Assembly: GCA_963837735.1 (NCBI GenBank)
Contig: CAWIOM010000004.1
Coordinates: forward strand, 372,001 to 436,000
Length of the DNA stretch: 64,000 bases
Direction of reading: 5' to 3'
Source: VRUE01 sp963837735
GTDB taxonomy: Bacteria > Actinomycetota > Thermoleophilia > Solirubrobacterales > 70-9
Shown here: piece by piece, positions 8,449-17,997 of the stretch
Layout of the letters: each line of letters starts with the position of its first letter
How positions within the stretch are numbered: the stretch's first letter is position 1
Notes under the pieces: model-generated
Database searches by the model: none
The model's input: only the letters and a program-made list of their open reading frames with translations
What the model was told of the DNA's origin: nothing
Translations under genes and position numbers: made by a program

Positions 8449-9110
8449 CTGCGACCCCCCGCCTCGGCGGCCCTGGTGGCCCGCAGCAGCGCCTCGACCC
8501 TGGCCGCGAGCCGGTCCTCCGTCAGATGCCCGGCGCTGGCGCTCTGCAGCGTCCCTCCCGGGTAGGCGTAGGCGAAGGTCGGACACCCCCCGACCCGGTA
8601 GAGGCCCGCGACGGCCCCGTCGCGGTCGAAGCCGACCGGCATCCTCCAAGCCCTTTCGCGGACCAGGTCTCTGACCGTGTCGCGGTCGTCGCGCACATCC
8701 ACCGATAGGAAGTTCACCCGTCCACGGTAGCGCCGGTAAACCTCGCTGAGCGTGTCCTGCTGTTCGACACAGCCACCGCCTTTGGTGAACCAGAACGAGA
8801 TCACCGAGGGCCGGTCGAAGATGTCGCAGACACGGATCGCGCCGGCGTCCGCGACCTGGCAGGCCGGCACGCGGCGGTCGCCTGTCGGACACGGAATCTG
8901 AGAGGTCTCGCAATCGTCCTGGGCGACGTTCGCATCGCCTTCGAGTTCTTCGCCCACCGCCAGCGGCACCGCGAACTCCGGCAGCGGCCAGTGAGCGGGT
9001 GGGCGATCCAGCCCGAGGGTCCAGCCGCCGCCGCCGGCGTTGTTGAGGATCGCGATCACGACGACGGCCGCGAAGAACAGGCCGACGAGAATCGTGTAGC
9101 GGTCCCTCAC
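8445..9110 (-). CDS. Membrane-anchored redoxin (thioredoxin-fold) with a single-Cys site
   Basis: A 221-residue protein with an N-terminal membrane anchor (residues 6-22, TILVGLFFAAVVVIAIL) and an outside thioredoxin-like domain. The segment ISFWFTKGGGCVEQQDT sits where redoxins have WCxxC, but only the second Cys is present. The cis-Pro region reads GGCPTFAYAYPGG. Extra cysteines lie in an insert (CETSQIPC, ACQV, RVCDIF) and might form structural or alternative redox disulfides. The start is a GTG overlapping the MMPL stop (GTGA). Function is probably thiol chemistry at the cell envelope; the substrate is unknown. Confidence 0.7.
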   Translation of the reverse strand: MRDRYTILVGLFFAAVVVIAILNNAGGGGWTLGLDRPPAHWPLPEFAVPLAVGEELEGDANVAQDDCETSQIPCPTGDRRVPACQVADAGAIRVCDIFDRPSVISFWFTKGGGCVEQQDTLSEVYRRYRGRVNFLSVDVRDDRDTVRDLVRERAWRMPVGFDRDGAVAGLYRVGGCPTFAYAYPGGTLQSASAGHLTEDRLAARVEALLRATRAAEAGGRR

Positions 9111-11577
9111 CGCCGCTCACCCCCGAGGACGAGCGCCGCGGGCAGGGCGACCATCACCCCAAGCAGGGCGACGACCAGGTCGACGACCGTGACGACGCCA
9201 AAGTCGCGCAGCATCCTCACGTCGCTGGCGATCAGGACCGCGAACCCCGCCGTCGCCGTCACCCCGGAGGCGAGCACAGCGGCCCCGGTGCGCGTGTAGG
9301 CGACCCGCAGCGCCTCGGCCGGCGAGCGGCCGCCGCCGTGCTCCTCGTGGTAGCGCGCTGCGAGGATGACGCTGAACTCGGTGGCGATCGCGATCGTCAA
9401 CGCGCCGAGCGCCGCGGACATCGGGTTCAGCGGGATTCCGGTGACCCAGAGCACGAGCGCCGACCAGCCGCCGGCGAGCACCACCGGCACCAACGGAATG
9501 ACGACCCGGGCAAACGACCGGTAGGCGACGAGTAAGCACGAGCGCGACAGCGAGCAGGCCGGCCAGCGTCAGCCAGTAGCGGCCGCTGGAGAGGTCGTTC
9601 GCGGCGGCGGCGGCGATCACGGGCAGGCCGGCGAGATCGACCTTGACACCGGGAGGCGGGCCGCCGGGCTTGCCCGGCTCACCGATCTCGGCGCGGATCC
9701 TCTCGATCAGCGCCTGCTGGTCCTCGAGCGACTGAGCGCGGATCCCGAAGCTGACCAACGCCGTGTGGCCGGGCAGTCCCGTGTGCGGGTCCGCCGGCGC
9801 AACCTGGGAGAGGTCGTAGGCCGGCAGTTCGGCGAGCGCCGCCCGCACGTCGCCACGCCGCAGCCGGCCGCGGGCACCGACGACGAAGTCCGAGAGCGCG
9901 GGGCCCGGGCAGACCTCGGCCTGCCGGCAGCTCGGGTCGGTCCCGGTGAAGCCGTTGTCTCGAAGCACCCTGCGCTTGAAGCCCGCCATCCACCTCAGCG
10001 TCGCGGGGTCCGTCAGGTCGGGGGCATCGATCCTCACGTCCAGCTCGCCGGACACGCCGGTGGCGTCCTGCAGCTCGTTCAGGTCCCGCACCGCCCGAAT
10101 GCTCTGCGGCGCCAGCTCACGGACGTCGGAGACGCTCTCGATCCGGGTGCCGACGGCCCATCCGATCGCCGCCACCGCCAGTCCGACCCCGAGAACCTCG
10201 CGGGGGCGGTTGACGGCAATCGCGAGAACCCGCGCAACGGCGAGCGGCAGGGTCGAGTCGGCTCCCGCCGCCCGTCGGGCCGGTCCGTCCCTCCTCCCGC
10301 CGGAGGCTGAGCGCCGCAAAGCCTGCGGTCAGGGACAGCCCGAACGCGATTGCGATCCCGACCACGAGGAGCAGGCCGAAGCTGCGGACCATCGGCGTCG
10401 GGGAGAGGAGGAGGGCGAGGAAGCCGGCCATCGTCGCCAGGCAGGCGGTGCCGACGACCGGCCCGGCGGCGGCGGCCGCGGCCCGTACCGCCTCCACCCC
10501 GCTCAGATTGCCCGCCACCGCCTCGTCATAACGGGCCTGGAACTGGATCGCGTAGTCGACGGCGAGGCCGATCAGGATCGGCAGCACGGCGATCGAGGCC
10601 ATCGTCAGCGAGCCGCCGGCGAGCCCGAAGAGACCGAAGGTGAGCGCCGCCGCGGCAAGCGCCAGGGCGAGGGGCAGCAGCCGCAGGCGCGAGCGAAAGA
10701 CGATCGCCAGTGTGAACGCCATGACCCCGACGGCGACGGCGAGCAGGACGAGCAGGGCGTCCTTCAACGACCGCGCAAGCCCGTCGACGACGACCGGGGC
10801 CCCCGAGACGACGTACCTCCCCTTCTTGAGGGCGAAGCATGGGGCCGGGATACCGCGGTCCTTACAGGCCGCGCGCGGAGTGGTTTCGTGAACCGCCTCG
10901 TCGATCAGGCCGAGCGCCCGGTGGCGCTCGGCATCGCTCAGCTCGGGCCGCAGCCGCAGGACGATCTGGGCGGAGTGCCGGTTCGGGAAGAGGTAGGCGA
11001 GCCGCGCCTTCGGGGTGCCCGCCGGTCGGCTCCGGTCGAATACGACAGCGGCGGTGAATTCGGGGTTGCCGAGGCTCGGGGCGCTGGCGATCCCGTATTT
11101 GGAGGCGACCTCGAGGGCGAATTCGCGAAGCTGCGCCGGCGGCACGCGAGACGCCATCCGGTCGAGCTGGCGACTGATCTGGATCACCGCCTCGTTGAGG
11201 AAGGTGGCGGGGCCGGACACGAACTTGACCGGTTCGAGGGCGGCCAGCTCCGTGCAGGGGCCGGGTATCGGCTTCGCCCCCGGCGGCAGCTTCCCGGAAA
11301 GGCAGCTTTCCAGCCGCAGGAGCTGCCCCAGGTCCGATGTCAGCAGGAGATCCTGGAGTTCACCCCTGGCAAGGACGACGACAGGGTCGTCCCCGAACAC
11401 CTTGCGCAGGTCCTGGGTCGCACGGTAGGAGGGCGTGTCCGAGTCGACCAGCGTGTCTGTGCCGGCGTCGGTCGGAAGGGTGCTCGCCAGCACCGCCGCT
11501 GCCACCGCCAGCAGGCCCGCGGCGACCAGCACTCCCCTGGCGTGCCTGGCGGCCCAGGCGGCCCAGGAGGCGCTCAA
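9107..11577 (-). CDS. MMPL/RND-family exporter (two frameshifts)
   Basis: A large envelope transporter of about 820 residues, read in three frames. The first part (from a TTG at 11577) has a membrane helix, a large periplasmic loop and helices with GLAVDYAIQFQARYDEA, the conserved acidic motif of helix 4. A frame change near 10280 leads to the second half, which repeats the design (DVRELAPQSIRAVRDLNEL, then IAIATEFSVILAARYHEE). A one-base insertion near 9534 breaks LVAYRSF. The duplicated six-helix layout is typical of MMPL and hopanoid-transporter (HpnN-like) proteins, which move lipids. It overlaps the ATPase gene (TTGA) and the redoxin gene (GTGA). Confidence 0.75.
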
Positions 11578-12503
11578 TCCATCGAGAGCGGCCCGGTCAC
11601 GTCCGCCTTGAGGAACTGCGCGACGAAAGCGTTTTCAGAGTCGAACAATTCGTTTTTCGGCCCCGACTCGACGATTTTGCCGTTCCAGAGCACGGCCAGG
11701 AAATCGGCGATCCGGCGGGCGGTGTTGAGGTCGTGGCTGATCGTCAGGTAGCAACCGCCGTTCTCGGCGTGGACCTCGCGGATCAGCTCGCAGAGAAGCG
11801 CCGTGCGGACCGGGTCGAGGCCGGAGTCGGGCTCGTCGAACATGACGATCTGCGGTTCGAGGACAAGCGCCCGGGCGAAGCCGGCACGCTTGCGCATGCC
11901 GCCGGAGAGCTCGTTCGGCATCTTGTAGATCGCCTCGGTGAGCCCCACCTCGCGCAACCTGCGGTTGACGATCTCGCCGATCTCCTCCTCGGATTTGTCG
12001 GTGTGCTGACGCAGCGGGAAGGCGGTGTTGTCGTAGATGTTCATCGAGCCGAAGAGGGCGCCGTCCTGGAACAGGAGGCCGAACTTTTTGCGGACCTCGA
12101 AGAGTTCGTCGTCGGTCATGTTGGGGATCGATTCGCCGTGCACCAGGACGTCGCCCGAGTCGGGGGCGAGGAGGCCGACGATGTGCTTGATGAGAACGCT
12201 CTTGCCGGTTCCCGAGGGGCCCAGGACCATCGAAACCTGGTCCTCGGGAAGGCCCAGGTTGAGGCCGTTGAGGATGCGGGCCCGGCCGAACTGCTTGACC
12301 AGGTCGATGATCTCGATCGCGTCTTCGCCACCGTGGTCGCGCTTGCGGCCGGTGTGGAACCGGTACGGGTCGGGCTCGGCGGGGTCGACACCGGGGATGA
12401 TGAAGTCGCGCCCCATCGTCGCGCCGTCCTCGCTCACATACGGCCCGCTGGGGGCCGGGGCGGCCTCCTCCGGCGTCGTCTGGTTGGGCTCGTCTGCGGA
12501 CAT
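11574..12503 (-). CDS. ABC transporter ATPase, MlaF/Mkl type
   Basis: A 309-residue protein with an N-terminal extension of about 55 residues before the ATPase fold. Walker A is GPSGTGKS, the signature is LSGGM, Walker B is VMFDEPDSGLDP and the switch His is in ISHD. The FQDGALFGSMN and NELSGGMRKRAG strings are characteristic of the Mkl/MlaF class that powers MlaE-type permeases. It follows the two permease genes directly in the same direction, so it is the energy subunit of that transporter. Confidence 0.9.
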   Translation of the reverse strand: MSADEPNQTTPEEAAPAPSGPYVSEDGATMGRDFIIPGVDPAEPDPYRFHTGRKRDHGGEDAIEIIDLVKQFGRARILNGLNLGLPEDQVSMVLGPSGTGKSVLIKHIVGLLAPDSGDVLVHGESIPNMTDDELFEVRKKFGLLFQDGALFGSMNIYDNTAFPLRQHTDKSEEEIGEIVNRRLREVGLTEAIYKMPNELSGGMRKRAGFARALVLEPQIVMFDEPDSGLDPVRTALLCELIREVHAENGGCYLTISHDLNTARRIADFLAVLWNGKIVESGPKNELFDSENAFVAQFLKADVTGPLSMD

Positions 12504-12509
12504 GACTGG

Positions 12510-13308
12510 TCAGCCTCCTATCGGCGCCCTCGGGTTTGCCCCCCAGAAGACCAGGGTTCCGAGCATCCCGATGATGTGGACTAAGACGATGTTGAGGACC
12601 ATGGACTTCGCCGTCGCCGTGCCGACGCCGACGGGCCCTCCCGAAGCGGTGTATCCGTAGTAGCACCCGACCAGCACGATCGCGGTCGCCATGAACATTC
12701 CCTTGGTCAGGCTGAAGATGAGGTCGGGTGGATTCTGGAACATCCAGAAGATCAGTTCGTAGCCGCCGGAAGAGACGTCGCCGATCTGCTGGACGACGGC
12801 CAGGTAGCTGGCGAAGTACATGATCCCGATCCCGCACAGGTACATGAACGGGAAGGCGATCCAGGCGGCGAGCAGCCGCGTCGCGCAGAGGAAGGTGACC
12901 GGCGGCACGCCCATCACCTCGAGCGCGTCGATCTCGTCGGAGATCCGCATCGCGCCGAGCTCGGCAACGATCCCCGTCCCGACCTTGGCGGCGAGCATGT
13001 AGCCGAAGGCGTAGGGCATCACCTCGCGCAGGTCGCACCAGGCGGAGAAGAGGCCGGCGTAGGCGGGCGCACCCTGGGCACGGAGCAGATATGCCCCCTC
13101 GATGCCGCACTGCAGCCCGAGGACGAAGACCAGGCCCCAGATGATCAGCGCCGATCCGAGGATCAGGATCCCGGCCTGGCGAAGCGACTCGCCGAAGAAG
13201 CGCAACACCCGGCCCGAGTAGACGAGGCCGGCGACGCGGGAACCGAAGCGGGCGATCTCGCCGAGCGAGTCGAGCCAGCCACGCGGGACTTCGAGCCAGG
13301 CAGCCCAT
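12510..13308 (-). CDS. MlaE/YrbE-family permease, second copy
   Basis: Polytopic permease of about 265 residues. Motifs: VGTGIVAELGAMRISDEIDA (the MlaE EQ-like loop), LEVMGVPPVTFL and the late CYYGYTASGGPVGVG. The best start is an ATG at 13308 that overlaps the stop of the first permease (TGATG), but one extra G in the run 13303-13305 breaks the frame. Without that correction the first usable start is a GTG at 13211, removing about 33 residues that continue the family pattern (WLEVPRGWLDSLG). Pairs of different permeases are usual in actinobacterial Mce-type transporters. Confidence 0.8.
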
Positions 13309-14117
13309 CAACGGATCGTCTGCAATTCGGGGTTGGTGGCGAGCATCGTCTGAGTGAAGGCGTAGTTGAAGGCGAAGACGCCCATGAAGGAGATGACCAC
13401 GGCCTGGTTGACTGCGCGGCCGACACCCGCGGCTCCTCCGGACGCGTTCATCCCCTTGTACGAGCAGACGACGGCGATGATCGCGCCGAACAGGGTGCAC
13501 TTGATCACCGAGCCGGCCAGATCGGTGATCGAGGCGTTGGAGAAGAGCGTCGCGAAGAAGCCTCCGAGCGGCTGGTTGTAGAGGATCTCGGTGAGGATGC
13601 CGCCGCTGATCCCGAAGACCAGGGCGTAGATGTCGAGCAGGCCCGTGATCAGCATCAGCGCCAGGAAGCGCGGCACGACCAGGTTCTTGATCGGGTCGAC
13701 GCCGAGCACCTGCAGGGCGTCGAGCTCCTCACGGATCTTGCGCGCGCCGAGGTCGGCGGTGATCGCCGTGCCGGCGACGCCGGCGACGACGACAGCGGTC
13801 ACGAAGGGCGCGAACTCGCGAATCGAGGCGAGGACGAAGAATCCGCCGAGCCGGTCGAGGGTGCCGAACAGGGTGAAGACATTGGCCGCCTGCAGCCCCG
13901 GCGCGCCGAAGCCGAAGGCAACGGTCGAGATCAACAGCGGGAACCAGCAGAGCTGCAGGGCGAAGAGGAACTGGCCGATGAACTCCTCCCCGTAGGGATA
14001 CGGGGGTTTGACCGCGGAGACCAGCGTGCGCGCAGTCAGGATCATCATTTCTCCGACCTGTTCGAAGAATGACTTCGCCGGGGCGAAGCTCCTACCTATC
14101 GCTGCGGCTCTGTTCAT
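13308..14117 (-). CDS. MlaE/YrbE-family permease, first copy
   Basis: A 269-residue permease with about five membrane spans. Family motifs seen: AGVAGTAITADLGARKIREE, LDALQVLGVDPIKNLVVPR and CSYKGMNASGGAAGVGRAV. Starts at ATG 14117 behind GGAGGAG. It is the first gene of the leftward operon (permease, permease, ATPase, MMPL, redoxin, B3/B4, two small proteins). No MCE-domain substrate-binding protein is encoded in the operon or beside it. Likely role: lipid movement across the envelope. Confidence 0.85.
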   Translation of the reverse strand: MNRAAAIGRSFAPAKSFFEQVGEMMILTARTLVSAVKPPYPYGEEFIGQFLFALQLCWFPLLISTVAFGFGAPGLQAANVFTLFGTLDRLGGFFVLASIREFAPFVTAVVVAGVAGTAITADLGARKIREELDALQVLGVDPIKNLVVPRFLALMLITGLLDIYALVFGISGGILTEILYNQPLGGFFATLFSNASITDLAGSVIKCTLFGAIIAVVCSYKGMNASGGAAGVGRAVNQAVVISFMGVFAFNYAFTQTMLATNPELQTIR

Positions 14118-14249
14118 TGCTCCTCCGGTGAGCAGGTTCGCTTCCGACGAACCCGACGAGCTGAGTTTATGGGACGCCGAGGCGCCCTCCGTTAGCTGAG
14201 TGTTGAGATCCTCCGGGGGCTGCCGAGCGGGTGGTATGTTCCGGCCGCT

Positions 14250-14954
14250 TTGGGGGGAGCCCGCACACACCGCAGGTATCCCCGCCTTCGCGTTCTCGGG
14301 GCGGGCCTCGCGGCGCTGGCGATGTCCGCGTCGGCGACAGCCTGCGGCGAATCGTCCTCCGGCGCCGATGAACCGGAGGGCACCTTCGAGATGAAGGTCG
14401 CCCGGGCCGACTTTCCCACCGAGCAGGCCCTCGGCCAGACCACCCTGATGAGGATCGCCGTCGCCAACACCGGCGAGAGGAAGGTCCCGGCGACGGCGGT
14501 GACGATCTCGATCGCCGGCAAGGAAGGCGAGACCTCGACGCTCCCCTTCGGGATCCGCGATCCGCAACCCGACCTGGCCCAGCCCGACCGGCCGGTCTGG
14601 GTGCTCGCCGAAGGCTATCCGAAGCCCGCCGGGGCGACGACCAAGCGCGGCGGCGCCACGACCTCGTCGCGCAAGACGTTCGACTTCGGCTCCCTCGAGC
14701 CCGGCGGGTCGGTCGAAGGCATCTGGAAGCTGAGCGCCGTCAGGCCGGGCCGCTACACCGTCCTCTACAGCGTCGACGCCGGGCTAACCGGTTCGGCGAA
14801 TGCCGAGACCGCCAGCGGAGTCGAGCCGGGCGGCTCTTTCAAGGTGAAGATCACGAAGGCCACGCCCAACACCGAAGTCACCGATTCGGGCGAAGTCGTC
14901 GAAATCGGCGGGAGCCAGGGCAAGGATCAGGGTAAGAGCAGCTCGGGCGGGTAG
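14250..14954 (+). CDS. Predicted secreted lipoprotein
   Basis: A 234-residue protein with a signal peptide and lipobox (LAMSASATAC, Cys about residue 32). The mature part looks like an Ig-like or CARDB-like beta sandwich: VARADFPTEQALGQTTLMRI, VANTGERKVPATAVTISI, then a proline- and glycine-rich middle and FDFGSLEPGGSVEGIW. The end is a low-complexity Gly/Ser/Lys tail. The likely start is a TTG at 14250, since no ATG or GTG is in frame upstream. It diverges from the MlaE operon, so it could work with that transporter on the cell surface; this is only positional evidence. Confidence 0.65.
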   Translation: MGGARTHRRYPRLRVLGAGLAALAMSASATACGESSSGADEPEGTFEMKVARADFPTEQALGQTTLMRIAVANTGERKVPATAVTISIAGKEGETSTLPFGIRDPQPDLAQPDRPVWVLAEGYPKPAGATTKRGGATTSSRKTFDFGSLEPGGSVEGIWKLSAVRPGRYTVLYSVDAGLTGSANAETASGVEPGGSFKVKITKATPNTEVTDSGEVVEIGGSQGKDQGKSSSGG

Positions 14955-14964
14955 CTTTCGGGGC

Positions 14965-16237
14965 ATGGGACGCCGCGCCCGCGCCGGCATCGTCGCCCTC
15001 GCCCTCGGCCTCGCCGCGCTGTCTTCCTGCGGCGCATCCGGGAGCTCGACGACCGAGGTCGGGCGAAGACCCGGCACCGCCCCGGCGGGTCGGGGGAGGG
15101 CGGCGGGGTCGCGCTGAGGCGGATCGGCAACTTCGACGCCCCGTCTACGTGACCGGCGCCCCCGGCCAGCCGAAGCTGCTCTTCGTCGTCGAGCAGGGCG
15201 GCAGGATCGAGGTCCTGCGCAACGGGCATCGGCTCGGCAGGCCCTTCCTCGACATCTCCGGCCTGGTCTCCTTCGAAGGCGAGCGCGGCCTGCTCTCGAT
15301 CGCCTTCGCGCCCGACTATGCGCAGAGCGGCTTCTTCTACGTCTATTACACGAACAGGCAGGGCAACATCGAGGTCGACGAGCTCCGTCGTCGGTCGCAG
15401 ACGCGAGCGGCGGCCAACTCGCGTCGCCAGGTGATCGAGATCCCCCACCCGCTCAACTCGAACCACAACGGCGGCCAGCTGCAGTTCCTCGGCAAGCTGC
15501 TCTACATCGGCACCGGCGACGGCGGCTCGGGCGGCGACCCGCCGAACAACGCGCAGAACAGGGAGAGCCTGCTCGGCAAGCTGCTGCGGATCGACCCCCG
15601 GAGATCCGGCCGCAGGCCCTACACCGTCCCCGATTCGAACCCGTTCGTCGGCCGCCCCGGCCGCGACGAGATCTACAGCTACGGCCTGCGCAACCCGTTC
15701 CGCTTCTCCTTCGACACCGTGAGCGCCAAGTCGCCGCGGCTGGTGATCGGAGACGTCGGCCAGAGCCGCTTCGAGGAGGTCGACTACACGACCGTGCCGG
15801 ACGCCTCGGGGGCGAACTTCGGCTGGGACGCCTTCGAGGGATTCCGGCCCTACCGGGACGAGAACAGCGGAACCCCGGACCCCGGCGGCACGGTGAAGCC
15901 GATCTTCGCCTACCCCACCGGCGCGGCGGCTGCTCGATCATCGGCGGCTACGTGGTCGCCGACCACTCCCTGCGCGGCCTCTACGGCCGCTACGTATACA
16001 CCGACTACTGCGACGGCTCCCTGCGCAGCCTCGTCCCCCACCTGCGCCGCGCGAGCGGCGACCGCAGGCTCGGGCTCTCGGTCGACGAACCGAGCTCCTT
16101 CGGCATCGACACCCGAGGTCACTCTATGCGCCTCCCTGGAGGGCCATCACCGCCTCCCTAGGCGCCGGATCGGAGTGCTACCGCCTGGCTCGTCCCGGAT
16201 AGGGGTGTACAGGTTGGCTGACCAGCCAAGGGCCTAG
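14965..16237 (+). CDS. PQQ-dependent aldose sugar dehydrogenase-like protein (several frameshifts)
   Basis: Secreted beta-propeller dehydrogenase of the glucose/sorbosone family. It starts with a lipoprotein-type signal (MGRRARAG..LAALSSCG). Core motifs: VVEQGGRIEVL, GERGLLSIAFAPDY, HNGGQLQF, YIGTGDGGSGGDPPNNAQN, GKLLRIDP, GLRNPFRFSFD and GWDAFEG. Frame changes are needed near 15090 and 15147, at about 15915 (a lost C in a C-run before GGCSIIGGYVV) and near 16130, so the exact C-terminus is unsure; 16237 is one plausible stop and 16161 another. It probably oxidises sugars outside the cell membrane using PQQ. Not scored as a true pseudogene because similar breaks occur throughout the window. 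Confidence 0.7.
16214..16229. promoter_or_regulatory. 16-bp palindrome, candidate operator before the aldehyde dehydrogenase gene
   Basis: TTGGCTG and CAGCCAA are perfect inverted arms separated by AC. It lies 22 bp upstream of the GTG start at 16252, where a repressor would block transcription or initiation. The size and symmetry fit TetR-type sites, but no adjacent regulator gene identifies the protein. Confidence 0.4.
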
Positions 16238-16251
16238 GAAGGGAGCATCCT

Positions 16252-17836
16252 GTGGAGAGCGGTACGGCGGAGACGAGGAAGACGGAGAGCCAGGAGCGCA
16301 ACGGGGCCGGCGTCGGCGTTACCGCTCGCGAGCAGAATCGAGGTCCTCAATCCGGCCGACGGCACTGCCGTCGGCGCCCTCGACGTCGCGACGCCCGAGC
16401 AGGTCGCGGAAACCGTCGCCCGGGTGCGCGCAAACCAGGCCGCCTGGGAGGCGCTGGGCAATGCCGGCCGCCATCGCTGGCTCGGCGAGCTGCGCGACTG
16501 GCTGCTCGACAACCAGCAGCGGGTCGAGGACACGATGCAGGCGGAGACGGGCAAGGTCCGCCCGGAGGCCGCCGGCGAGATCCCCTACCTGACGGACCTG
16601 ATCAACTTCTACGGCTCCAAGGCGGACAAGTTCATCGGCGAGGAAACCGTGCGCGCGCACAGCCCGCTGCTGGCGACCCGCAAGCTCCGCGTCCAGTATC
16701 GGCCCCACCCGGTTGTCGGGATCATCAGCCCCTGGAACTTCCCGCTGGTACTCGCCCTCGGCGACGCGATTCCCGCCCTCCAGGCGGGCGCGGCCGTCGT
16801 CGTCAAGCCCTCCGAGTTCACGCCGCTCGGGCTCGACGAGGTCATCCGCGCGTGGAAGCAGGAGATCGGCGGGCCGGACGTCTTCGACTGCGTGCACGGA
16901 ACCGGCGAGGTGGGGGCCAACCTGGTCGACCACGTCGACTTCATCCAGTTCACCGGCTCCGACCGCACGGGCCGCAAGGTGATGGCCCGGGCAGCGGAGA
17001 CGCTGACTCCGGTCAGCCTCGAGCTGGGCGGCAAGGACCCGATGATCGTCCTCGCCGACGCCGACATCGACCGCGCTGCCAACGCGGCGGCCTGGGGAGG
17101 CATGTTCAACTCCGGGCAGACCTGCATGTCGGTCGAGCGGATCTACGTCGAGGAGCCCGCCTACGACGAGTTCGTCGCCAAGCTGGCCAAGGAGGTCGGC
17201 GGCCTGCGCCAGGGCCCCGACGACAAGGGCCACGACGTCGAGGTCGGGGCGATGACCTCGCCGAACCAGACCGCGGTCGTCGAGGATCACGTCAACGACG
17301 CCCTCGCATCCGGCGCTCGTGCCCTGACCGGCGGCAAGAAGGTCGAGGGCCCGGGCCAGTACTTCGAGCCGACCGTCCTCGTCGATGTCGACCACTCGAT
17401 GAAGGTGATGCGCGACGAGACCTTCGGCCCGGTCGTCGGCGTGATGAAGGTGCGCGACTCCGAGGAGGCGCTGCGCTTCGCCAACGACACCCGCTACGGG
17501 CTCTGCGGCTCCGTCTTCGGGTCTCGCGAGCGGGCCGAGAGCGTCGCCCGCCGGGTCGAGTGCGGCGCGGTGAACGTCAACGACGTGCTCGTCAACTACT
17601 TCGCCATGGACGTGCCGATGGGCGGCTGGAAGGAATCCGGCATCGGCTTCCGCCACGGCGAGTACGGGATCAAGAAGTACTGCCGCCCGGAGTCGATCGT
17701 GACCACTCGCCTGGGAGGCAAGCGGGAGCCGAACTGGTACCCGTACACGAAGTCCCGCACCGGCCTCGTCAGCCGTGCCTCGCGGCTGTTCAACGCCCGC
17801 GACATCAAACGCCGCCTTGGGAGCAAACGCGGCTGA
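16252..17836 (+). CDS. NAD(P)-dependent aldehyde dehydrogenase (frameshift near the N-terminus)
   Basis: Aldehyde dehydrogenase superfamily, about 528 residues. Motifs: GIISPWNFPL (cofactor fold), VVKPSEFTPL, FTGSDRTGRK, SLELGGKDPMIV with the general-base Glu, NSGQTCMS with the catalytic Cys, and DETFGPVVGVM. The GTG at 16252 has GGAAGGGAG upstream, but its frame meets the enzyme frame only after an indel near 16310-16345, where SRIEVLNPADGTAVG begins. The substrate cannot be told; SSDH-like or fatty-aldehyde enzymes share these motifs. The C-terminal extension (TGLVSRASRLFNARDIKRR) is basic. Confidence 0.85.
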
Positions 17837-17868
17837 GAAGCCAACCTGCGAGGCCCACGCAGGGCTTC
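17837..17868 (+). terminator. Hairpin directly after the aldehyde dehydrogenase stop codon
   Basis: GAAGCC and CCTGCG pair with CGCAGG and GGCTTC around a short loop, with a small internal bulge. It begins one base after the stop codon. No long T-run follows, so termination is likely but not certain. Confidence 0.45.
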
Positions 17869-17884
17869 GCTAGATTTATACGAA

Positions 17885-17985
17885 CCATCCAGAGCGGTCG
17901 AGGGGCCCGGCCCGCCGACGCCGCAGCAACCGGCCGAGATCTCCGGATCGAGGTGCGGTGCTACAGCCGGATTCGATGGAGGTGA
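17885..17985 (+). promoter_or_regulatory. SAM riboswitch (SAM-I / S-box type) of metH
   Basis: The sequence between the ALDH gene and metH carries the S-box core: CATCCAGAGCGGTCGAGGG, GGCCCGCCGACGCCGC, then AGCAACC, a variable stem-loop, and GGTGCTACAGCC. These are the conserved SAM-binding and kink-turn segments of the SAM-I/IV clan. A TAGATT box at 17871-17876 could be the -10 element. The ribosome binding site (GGAGGTGAAAGG) follows at about 17978-17989, so control is probably at translation start or by termination just before metH. Confidence 0.75.
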
Positions 17986-17997
17986 AAGGCTTTACCC

